A DNA stretch of 6,437 bases from Acidobacteriota bacterium (GTDB lineage: Bacteria; Acidobacteriota; Blastocatellia; Pyrinomonadales; Pyrinomonadaceae). The stretch lies in contig CAUJFK010000084.1 of assembly GCA_963169175.1 (NCBI GenBank), forward strand, positions 1 to 6,437. Reading direction: 5' to 3'. Shown one piece after another: positions 1-5,361 of this stretch (positions within the stretch are counted from its first letter, which is position 1; every line of letters starts with the position of its first letter). Below the pieces are notes generated by a model. That model was not told the DNA's origin, did not search any database, and saw nothing but the letters and a program-made list of their open reading frames with translations. The translations under genes and the position numbers were made by a program.

Positions 1-106
1 GTAGAAATATATCATCGAATATTGATTTAAGACCAACGGGCGTTCCATGAAGCCTCTGCCTTTGTTTTACAGTGACAAGTGGATAGTTCATAGTGAATGG
101 TAAGCA

Positions 107-1060
107 ATGAAAACCGCGATCGTTCATCACTCCATTTACCAGAAGCACGAGACCGGGCCCGGTCATCCTGAAACGCCGGAGCGGTACCGGACCGTCATTG
201 AGGCGCTAAAGAACGATGAGCCGCTTTGGAATTCGATCACTGAAATAACGCCCGAAAAGGCGGCTCAGGGCGTCGTTCAGGCAGCCCACACGAAAGAACA
301 TTTCAAGCGGGTAGAAAATGCGGTCGCAAACGGACTCGATCGGCTGGATTCGGATACGGTCATCTCAATGGCCTCATTTGACGCGGCGCTGTATGCCGCA
401 GGTGGAGCAATAACGGCCGTCGATGCCATAATGCAGGGCGAGGCGGATAATGCCTTTGTTGCAGCACGGCCGCCCGGACATCACGCGACCGCTGAACACG
501 CGATGGGATTTTGCCTTTTTAACAACGTCGCGATCGCGTCGCGGTATGCCCAGAACAAATATAAAGAGATCAACCGGGTTGCGATCATTGATTGGGATGT
601 TCATCACGGCAATGGGACGCAAGGTATTTTTTACAGTGATCCGAGCGTTTATTTTTTTTCCATGCATCAGTACCCGTGGTATCCGGGCACAGGTTCGCGG
701 GGCGAAACCGGACAGGGAAAAGGGCTCGGCACAACCCTGAACATTCCCATGAAGGCCTTCACAAAAGCCCGCGATCAGCGGACAACTTTTGAATCCGCGA
801 TCGAGGAAATGGCGTCTAAGGCCACGCCCGACATCATTTTTATCTCCGCCGGGTTTGATGCTCATTTGACCGATCCTCTTGGCCAACTACAGTTGGAAGA
901 CGCTGACTTTGCGGCACTGACGCGCGTGGTAAAAGACTGGGCGGCCGAGGCCTGCGCGGGCCGTATCGTATCGTGCCTTGAGGGCGGCTACAACCTTCAG
1001 ACACTCGGCGAAACTGTGCGAAGCCATGTAGCGGAACTTTCCCGTGCGAAAGCCGCCTAA
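107..1060 (+). CDS. Histone deacetylase family protein (zinc-dependent amidohydrolase)
   Basis: This 317-residue protein is a bacterial class II-like HDAC/acetylpolyamine amidohydrolase and should hydrolyse an N-acetyl amide on a lysine or polyamine in the cytoplasm. The whole fold is present: RPPGHHA (residues 121-127, with the catalytic His125/His126 pair), GFCLFNN (134-140), DWDVHHGNGTQ (162-172, zinc ligands Asp164 and His166), SAGFDAH (247-253, third ligand Asp251) and LEGGYN (291-296, transition-state Tyr295). All residues expected for activity are there, and the length is normal for the family. The ATG at 107 is the first possible start because an in-frame TAA lies at 101-103. No strong Shine-Dalgarno precedes it. 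There is no signal peptide or membrane segment. The substrate cannot be told from sequence. Neighbours are a zinc-ribbon protein and a crotonase-family enzyme on the same strand; AcuC-type function is possible, but no acetoin genes are nearby. Confidence 0.93.
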   Translation: MKTAIVHHSIYQKHETGPGHPETPERYRTVIEALKNDEPLWNSITEITPEKAAQGVVQAAHTKEHFKRVENAVANGLDRLDSDTVISMASFDAALYAAGGAITAVDAIMQGEADNAFVAARPPGHHATAEHAMGFCLFNNVAIASRYAQNKYKEINRVAIIDWDVHHGNGTQGIFYSDPSVYFFSMHQYPWYPGTGSRGETGQGKGLGTTLNIPMKAFTKARDQRTTFESAIEEMASKATPDIIFISAGFDAHLTDPLGQLQLEDADFAALTRVVKDWAAEACAGRIVSCLEGGYNLQTLGETVRSHVAELSRAKAA

Positions 1061-1075
1061 CATTTTCGCGGCCTT

Positions 1076-1116
1076 GTATGTTAGAATCTCTCCACCCCGA
1101 CCGCAATCATAAGGAG
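1076..1116 (+). promoter_or_regulatory. Possible extended -10 promoter and Shine-Dalgarno of the zinc-ribbon gene
   Basis: TGTTAGAAT at 1079-1087 fits an extended -10 element (TGn followed by TAGAAT at 1082-1087). No convincing -35 is seen about 17 bases upstream. AAGGAG at 1111-1116 lies five bases before the ATG at 1122 and is the strongest ribosome binding site in the window. The promoter assignment is tentative; the ribosome binding site is clear. It suggests that the zinc-ribbon gene can be expressed independently of the deacetylase gene upstream. Confidence 0.4.
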
Positions 1117-1121
1117 ACGCC

Positions 1122-1403
1122 ATGCCGGACATTGAAACGACCTGCGTTCAGTGCAGGGAAACTTTCCTCTTTACCGAAAAGGACCAGGAGATCTTTTACC
1201 AGCGGAACATGATGCCTCCGCAGCGGTGCGCAAAGTGCCGCTCAAAAAAGGCGGCCGCCAGGGCTGATGCTCCAACGCGGTTCGAGATCGTGTGCGACCA
1301 CTGCGGCAAGCACGACCAGGTCCCGTTCCAGCCCAAGGTAGGCCGGTCGGTGCTTTGCCGTGAATGTCATGAGGCAAGCCGCTCAAGAGCAAAGTTTGCC
1401 TAA
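1122..1403 (+). CDS. Small double zinc-ribbon protein
   Basis: This 93-residue protein has two four-cysteine zinc-binding units. The first has C8xxC11 and C36xxC39, with FLFTEKDQEIFYQ (15-27) between them and a PxRCxxCR ending. That is the signature of the probable zinc-ribbon family zf-trcl (Pfam PF13451). The second has C58xxC61 and C79xxC82 with VPFQPKVGRSVLCRECH between, a pattern often found after the first unit in Chloroflexota, Acidobacteriota and related phyla. A basic linker (residues 40-48, SKKAAARAD region) joins them. The protein is presumably cytoplasmic; no membrane segment or enzyme domain is present. The role is unknown: nucleic-acid binding or a protein-interaction adaptor is only a guess from the ribbons. 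The start is secured by AAGGAG five bases upstream. All eight cysteines are intact, so the gene appears functional. Confidence 0.88.
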   Translation: MPDIETTCVQCRETFLFTEKDQEIFYQRNMMPPQRCAKCRSKKAAARADAPTRFEIVCDHCGKHDQVPFQPKVGRSVLCRECHEASRSRAKFA

Positions 1404-1485
1404 GATCTGTTCCTGCGACACTCAATTAGTAACCTTTATTTACCCGATGCTCGCCCACGCGTGACGATCCGGACGCTCCCTGACT

Positions 1486-2280
1486 ATGTCATTTGAGACC
1501 GTTGAATATTCGATCGAAAACAACGTCGCCATCGTCAAAATGGATCGGCCTGATGCGTTGAACGCGCTTTCGATACAGCTTTGCCTTGACCTGCGCTCGG
1601 CATTCGAACGGGTTTTTGCCGACGATGCACGCGCCGTCATCCTCACAGGCTCAGGCCGCGCGTTCTGTTCGGGCGGGGATCTCCGCGAAATGCGGTCGAT
1701 GTGGGAAAAGGAAGGCCGCATTGAAGCGTTTCTAGAGGAACCGCTGAAGGCCCTGCATGACGTTATACTTCTGATCCGCGAAGCGCCGATACCTTTTATT
1801 GCCGCGGTCAACGGGATTTGTGCCGGAGCGGGAACAAATTTTGCCCTCGCGTGCGATATTGTTTTCGCGAGCGGCGATGCGGTATTTAATGAAGCATTTG
1901 TTCGCATCGGCCTCTCACCCGATTGCGGCGGGACGTACTTTCTTCCAAGAGCGATCGGCGAAAAGCTTGCGGCCGAATTGTTTATGACGGGCGAGAGCGT
2001 TTCAGCAGAAAGGGCGGCGCAGTTTGGGATGATAAACCGCGTGGTGGACGCCGAAAACCTGATGACCGAAGCGCTGGAAACGGCCGAGAAACTTGCCGCA
2101 GGACCGACCGGTGCCATCGGCCGCATAAAGAAAATGCTCAATGCGTCATTCGCGAACGACCTGCGTTCACAACTCGCTCTGGAGCACCAGTGCCAGATCG
2201 AATCCGGCCGCTCGGCCGATTTCAAGGAAGGTGTTGCCGCCTTTTTTGAAAAACGTACTCCTAATTTCTCCGGTAAATAG
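1486..2280 (+). CDS. Enoyl-CoA hydratase/isomerase family protein (PaaG-like branch)
   Basis: This 264-residue crotonase-fold enzyme acts on an acyl-CoA in the cytoplasm. The oxyanion-hole elements are FCSGGDL (60-66) and NGICAGAG (109-116), followed by ACDIVFAS (122-129) and the FVRIGLSPDCGGTYFLPR segment (138-155). Compared with mitochondrial enoyl-CoA hydratase, the position of the first catalytic glutamate (GGGCE) is Asn118 and that of the second (PE) is Phe138, so classical water addition is unlikely. The aFvriGLsPDxGGtyfLPR pattern with Asp146 is typical of PaaG/1,2-epoxyphenylacetyl-CoA isomerase-type proteins, which points to double-bond or ring isomerisation. The C-terminal EHQCQIESGRSADFKEGVAAFFEKRTPNF (233-261) is the usual CoA-site helix and is complete. 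The ATG at 1486 is the only ATG start, as TGA closes the frame just upstream. No strong Shine-Dalgarno is visible. No other phenylacetate genes are present, so the pathway is unassigned. Confidence 0.9.
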   Translation: MSFETVEYSIENNVAIVKMDRPDALNALSIQLCLDLRSAFERVFADDARAVILTGSGRAFCSGGDLREMRSMWEKEGRIEAFLEEPLKALHDVILLIREAPIPFIAAVNGICAGAGTNFALACDIVFASGDAVFNEAFVRIGLSPDCGGTYFLPRAIGEKLAAELFMTGESVSAERAAQFGMINRVVDAENLMTEALETAEKLAAGPTGAIGRIKKMLNASFANDLRSQLALEHQCQIESGRSADFKEGVAAFFEKRTPNFSGK

Positions 2281-2309
2281 TCCGTTCGAAGTGTCGTTCT
2301 CCTGAATGG

Positions 2310-2368
2310 CGAAACCGAAGGCGCGAACCACGAACCGCACAAAACGAGAGGCACGAAGCCTGCACGAA
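2310..2368. repeat. CGAA-rich degenerate repeat stretch
   Basis: Six CGAA tetramers occur in 59 bases (starting at 2310, 2316, 2324, 2331, 2354 and 2365), three of them as CACGAA (2329, 2352, 2363). This is unlike the coding sequence on either side. It looks like a decayed intergenic repeat. No function is apparent and no gene is supported in 2281-2430. Confidence 0.35.
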
Positions 2369-2433
2369 ATCAAGCGATCATCTGCGTAAACTGGCTCTAA
2401 AAAACTAATGAACTGTAACAATTGGGAGCAAGT

Positions 2434-2518
2434 ACTTTGTGCTCTTTGTGTCCTCAACTTCGCACCCTTTGTGTTTAGAACCCGTTAACACAAAGGGCAC
2501 AAAGGGCAGACACAAAGT
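2434..2518. repeat. Nested CTTTGTG / CACAAAG inverted-repeat cluster
   Basis: The heptamer CTTTGTG appears three times (2435, 2444, 2467) and is then mirrored by its complement CACAAAG three times (2489, 2498, 2511). The innermost arms CCCTTTGTGTT (2465-2475) and AACACAAAGGG (2487-2497) form a perfect 11-bp stem around an 11-base loop. The next layer pairs 2439-2451 with 2488-2500 at 12 of 13 positions, and the outermost ACTTTGTG (2434-2441) pairs with CACAAAGT (2511-2518). The layers compete for the same bases, so several folds are possible. It lies between a same-strand gene pair, about 155 bases after the crotonase stop, and could end transcription before the iron-regulated promoter. There is no adjacent T-tract, so an interspersed repeat is as likely. 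Confidence 0.6.
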
Positions 2519-2589
2519 TCACAAATAAATGAAATTCGCTTGTAAATTATTGGTCACAGACCGCCAAGCTCGAAAATAGTCACTCGCGT

Positions 2590-2620
2590 TTGACAATCTT
2601 TACGCCTTTCGTTTTAATAT
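2590..2620 (+). promoter_or_regulatory. Sigma-70-type promoter of the PepSY membrane protein
   Basis: A perfect TTGACA (-35) lies at 2590-2595. It is followed by TTTAAT at 2613-2618 (17-base spacer) or TAATAT at 2615-2620 (19-base spacer) as the -10 element. Transcription would start near 2625, inside or just at the edge of the Fur-like palindrome, and give a 5' leader of about 65 bases to the ATG at 2690. Confidence 0.6.
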
Positions 2621-2626
2621 GTAACT

Positions 2627-2645
2627 GCAAATGAAATTCATTTTC
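2627..2645 (+). promoter_or_regulatory. Probable Fur box over the transcription start
   Basis: The 19 bases match the classical Escherichia coli Fur consensus (GATAATGATAATCATTATC) at 14 of 19 positions by hand count. Its core is a perfect 7-1-7 inverted repeat, AAATGAA-A-TTCATTT (2629-2643), the geometry known for Fur-family operators. It begins about seven bases after the -10 element, so a bound repressor would block RNA polymerase. The gene downstream belongs to a family commonly induced by iron starvation. Fur is the natural reading; Zur or PerR operators share the 7-1-7 geometry and are alternatives. Confidence 0.62.
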
Positions 2646-2689
2646 AATAGTACTGATCGTCAATAACCCATCTCACGCACGCGAAGAGA

Positions 2690-3856
2690 ATGAGAAAATT
2701 TCGAAAGGTAATATTCTGGATCCATCTGGTGTCGGCTCTGTTTGCCGGCGTGATCATATTCGTCATGTCCGTGACGGGAGCGTTGCTTGCGTTTGAAAGG
2801 CAGACGATCGAATTCTCTGAGCGGGACGCCCGATATGTTGTACAGCCTTCCGGTGCCGAGAGGCTTTCGCCGCAGGAGATGCTCGAACGATTCCGGTCGG
2901 AGCGGCCCGACGCCAAACCGGCTTCCCTCTCGATGAGCAGCTCGCCTGACGAGGCCTGGGCGATCAGCCTGGGACGCGAAGGCACAGTCTTCGTCGATCC
3001 ATATACCGGCACAATAACCGGCGAAAGCAACAAGGCCGTTCGCGGGGCAATGTCCACGCTGCGTGAGTGGCATCGTTACCTTGCTATGTCAGGCGATCAG
3101 CGGCCGATCGGGAAAGCTCTAACCGGTGCGGCAAATCTTATATTTGTATTGCTGGCGATCTCGGGCCTGTACATCTGGCTTCCCCGCATATTGACCTGGA
3201 AGCGGGTCAAGCCGGTGATATGGTTTCGCGGCGGCTTACGCGGAAAACCGCGAAATTTTAATTGGCACAACGTTATCGGATTCTGGACATCGCTGGCGCT
3301 GGTCGTCTTTACACTGACGGCAACGGTGATGTCTTATCAGTGGGCGAACGATCTGCTATACACGCTGACCGGCAACGAAGCTCCTTCGTCGCAGAGTCGC
3401 CCGCCCGGCGGTACGCAAAAGGAAGAAAGGCATTATGCATACCCGGAAAACCTAAATGCTCTTTGGCTTTCGGCTGAACAACAGTCGCCGACGTGGAAGT
3501 CGATAAGCCTGCGGCTTCCGATAGAAAATAACTCCGCCGCATTTACTATCGACGAAGGAATTTATTGGAATATCTTCGGCCGATCATCGCTGACACTCGA
3601 CGCAACAACGGCCGCCGTGTCGAAATGGGACCCGTACAGCCAAAGAAACGGCGGACAGCAGCTTCGATCGTGGTTCCGGTTTCTCCACACGGGTGAGTCA
3701 CTCGGCTTGACCGGGCAGATCATTGGACTTATCGCCTGCATCGGCGGTGCATTTCTCGTCTGGACAGGATTTTCGTTGTCATTCAGGCGATTTGCAAAAT
3801 GGGTCCGCAAGCGCCGCGCGGCTGCGGCGGTCTATGGCCGCGAAGCTGAGATCTAA
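2690..3856 (+). CDS. PepSY-associated TM protein (siderophore-reductase / PiuB-like)
   Basis: This 388-residue inner-membrane protein has four predicted helices (about 8-35, 146-168, 194-215 and 342-365) and two extracytoplasmic PepSY-like portions (about 45-125 and 220-335). The first contains the FVDPYTGTITGE hairpin (101-112). Histidines sit where PepSY-TM proteins carry them: His12 in helix 1, His128 in REWHRYL, His193 in NWHNVIG and His333 in FLHTG. In the FoxB-type relatives such histidines bind two haems and the protein reduces ferric siderophores, so a role in releasing iron at the membrane is the best inference. The short basic C-terminus (366-376) suits the cytoplasmic side. The length is typical for the shorter members. 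The start at 2690 has only a poorly spaced GAAGAG before it, but the N-terminus RKVIFWIHLVSAL is what the family shows. It is preceded by a good promoter and a Fur-like operator. Confidence 0.88.
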   Translation: MRKFRKVIFWIHLVSALFAGVIIFVMSVTGALLAFERQTIEFSERDARYVVQPSGAERLSPQEMLERFRSERPDAKPASLSMSSSPDEAWAISLGREGTVFVDPYTGTITGESNKAVRGAMSTLREWHRYLAMSGDQRPIGKALTGAANLIFVLLAISGLYIWLPRILTWKRVKPVIWFRGGLRGKPRNFNWHNVIGFWTSLALVVFTLTATVMSYQWANDLLYTLTGNEAPSSQSRPPGGTQKEERHYAYPENLNALWLSAEQQSPTWKSISLRLPIENNSAAFTIDEGIYWNIFGRSSLTLDATTAAVSKWDPYSQRNGGQQLRSWFRFLHTGESLGLTGQIIGLIACIGGAFLVWTGFSLSFRRFAKWVRKRRAAAAVYGREAEI

Positions 3857-4045
3857 GGTTGTCCCGGTCTTGAAGCAACGGCACAGTCCTTCTTTTTTTA
3901 TCTGATCATACCAACCTCGAACTTCTTTCCTTCGTTAACCGTAAAACGTAAGTTACCCTAACTTCGGCACCCTGACCCTGGGGTGCCAAATATCTTTTTC
4001 GACTTGCTGCGTTGATGCAGCAAAACAAGTCGGGCCTGGTACACG
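3857..4045 (+). promoter_or_regulatory. Structured leader between the PepSY and MFS genes
   Basis: Three dyads follow one another in the second half of this gap. AAGTTA-ccc-TAACTT lies at 3950-3964. GGCACCC (3966-3972) pairs perfectly with GGGTGCC (3981-3987) around eight bases and is followed by a T5 run at 3995-3999. CGACTTG (4000-4006) pairs with CAAGTCG (4026-4032), enclosing CTGC/GCAG; alternatively TTGCTGC (4004-4010) pairs with GCAGCAA (4017-4023), so this element has two competing folds. It ends 13 bases before the MFS start, which lacks a clear Shine-Dalgarno. A T7 run at 3893-3899 has no stem before it. The stretch could act as attenuator, operator or weak terminator; I cannot match it to a named riboswitch. 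No gene is supported here. Confidence 0.45.
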
Positions 4046-5269
4046 ATGGAATCGACCACTTACGGACAGCTACTGAAAGAGAACCGCAACTTCCGCAATC
4101 TTCTGGCGGGACAATTCATCTCTGAGCTTGGGAATTGGTTCAATTTTATCGCAAGCCTAGGGCTTGTTCGTCTTGTGTCCGACGCCTCACCGATGGCGGC
4201 GGGCGTGCTTTTCGTTTGCCGGCTGATGCCTTTTGCCATCTTTTCGCCGATCGCGGGAACATTTGTTGACAGGTTCTCGCGACGGCAGGTGATGATAATC
4301 ACCGATCTGGCACGCGTTGCGGTCGCGTTGATGTTCCTGCTTGTTACGGACGCGGGCGATCTTTGGATCGCATATCTGGCCACGATCTTTCTATCGACAT
4401 TCGGAGCATTTTTTGACGGAGCGAAGAACGCGGCAACGCCGAACCTGACCGGCAAGGAAGGATTGCTGGCGGGCACGGCACTGATGTTCTCGACGCGTTT
4501 TCTGTTGATGGCGATCGGGTCGGCTTTGGGTGGCTGGGCCGCCGCTATTTTTGGCTACGAGGTGGCTTTTATTATCAATGCCGCCTCGTTTCTCGCGTCG
4601 GCGTACACTGTTTGGCTGATACCTGAAGATGCCGTTCGCGAACAGGAGACAGTGAACCGGGCGGGACAGGAATCGTTCTTAACGGAGTTGCGACAAGGCC
4701 TCCATTATGCGGCAACGAATCATTTTGCATTGACGATCATTCTGATGAACGTCATCTGGGCGGTTGGCGGCGGGGCGATCAATATTGTTTTTGAGCGAAT
4801 GGGCGGCGTCATTTTCGCGGAGACCGAAGGCTGGAATCCCGACGTGGCGGTCGCTCTGCTTTGGACGGCAAGCGGTTTCGGGCTGTTTTTGGGAATGATG
4901 ATCGCACATCGAACGTCGATCCATCTTGACCGTCGGGGCAGCCACTATAAATTCATCGGGTGGACATTGCTGATCCACGGTGTGCTGTTTGCTTGTGCGG
5001 GCGTTGTCCCGAGCCTTTGGCTGTTCATGTTCTTCGCCTTTATCTCGCGAGTGATCATTGGAGTTGAATATGCCGTGCAGGAAACACTCTTTCAACGCAG
5101 TTTGCCCGACTACATCCGCGGGCGTATTTCCACACTCGAACGCGGAGCGGAGTTGACGATGTTTGGCCTGTCTAGCTGGGTAAGCAGTCTGATGATCTAC
5201 GAGGTTTCGGCACAAGTGCTCACCATCTTATCCGGCCTTCTGTCTGGCTCCGCCGGGATCGTGTGGTGA
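4046..5269 (+). CDS. MFS transporter, MFS_3 / EntS-like exporter
   Basis: This 407-residue major facilitator protein of the inner membrane is a likely proton-coupled exporter of a small molecule. Hydrophobic helices run throughout (for example 17-43, 50-72, 84-101, 105-125, 145-170, 172-192, 228-247, 266-287, 303-322, 324-342 and 385-404). The loop after helix 2 carries the MFS motif A remnant GTFVDRFSRR (71-80). QETLFQRSLPDYIRGRIST (345-363) is the matching signature loop of the second half in MFS_3 proteins (Pfam PF05977). Relatives include the enterobactin exporter EntS and macrolide-type efflux pumps. Next to a Fur-boxed PepSY gene, siderophore export is plausible, but the substrate is not visible in the sequence. 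The ATG at 4046 is the only start, since TGA closes the frame at 4013-4015. The C-terminus stops right after the last helix (GIVW), slightly shorter than many relatives, 11 bases before the long palindrome. Confidence 0.87.
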   Translation: MESTTYGQLLKENRNFRNLLAGQFISELGNWFNFIASLGLVRLVSDASPMAAGVLFVCRLMPFAIFSPIAGTFVDRFSRRQVMIITDLARVAVALMFLLVTDAGDLWIAYLATIFLSTFGAFFDGAKNAATPNLTGKEGLLAGTALMFSTRFLLMAIGSALGGWAAAIFGYEVAFIINAASFLASAYTVWLIPEDAVREQETVNRAGQESFLTELRQGLHYAATNHFALTIILMNVIWAVGGGAINIVFERMGGVIFAETEGWNPDVAVALLWTASGFGLFLGMMIAHRTSIHLDRRGSHYKFIGWTLLIHGVLFACAGVVPSLWLFMFFAFISRVIIGVEYAVQETLFQRSLPDYIRGRISTLERGAELTMFGLSSWVSSLMIYEVSAQVLTILSGLLSGSAGIVW

Positions 5270-5279
5270 ATTCGCGATT

Positions 5280-5361
5280 GTCAGAACCGGGAGCGGTAGC
5301 GACTGGGTTCCTATCTTCCGGCACGTCCAAGAACCCGGTCGCTACCGCTTCCGGCTCTGAC
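5280..5361. repeat. Long palindrome between convergent genes (REP-like or bidirectional terminator)
   Basis: Arms 5280-5310 and 5331-5361 pair at 28 of 31 positions around a 20-base loop. On the + strand RNA, two of the three exceptions are G-U pairs and one is an A-C mismatch (5286/5355), so the + transcript folds better than the - transcript. The core GAGCGGTAGCGAC is mirrored by GTCGCTACCGCTT. The element fills the gap between the MFS stop (5269) and the stop of the convergent gene (5362) almost exactly. No T-tract follows either arm, which speaks for a REP-type interspersed repeat more than an intrinsic terminator, though it could serve as transcript end protection for both genes. Confidence 0.7.

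Noticed and set aside
47..103. An 18-codon frame ending three bases before the deacetylase start
   Set aside because: It could couple translation to the deacetylase, but it has no ribosome binding site and no recognisable leader-peptide character, and a frame this short is expected by chance.
374..886. A 170-codon minus-strand frame inside the deacetylase gene
   Set aside because: It lies fully within a gene whose catalytic motifs are all intact. The translation shows no family signature.
1440..2354. A 304-codon open frame on the minus strand
   Set aside because: It is antisense to the complete, motif-bearing crotonase gene. Its translation is Ser/Arg/Ala-rich without any recognisable domain, which is the usual shadow of a GC-rich coding strand.
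2167..2457. A 96-codon minus-strand frame covering the end of the crotonase gene and the gap after it
   Set aside because: It begins inside the CTTTGTG repeat and runs through the CGAA-rich stretch into antisense of the crotonase. The translated part of the gap reads as low-complexity Arg/Phe/Val repeat rather than a protein.
3857..3900. Possible intrinsic terminator ending in the T7 run at 3893-3899
   Set aside because: No adequate GC-rich stem lies directly before the T run. The only nearby pairing, GTTG with CAAC, is four base pairs and too far away.
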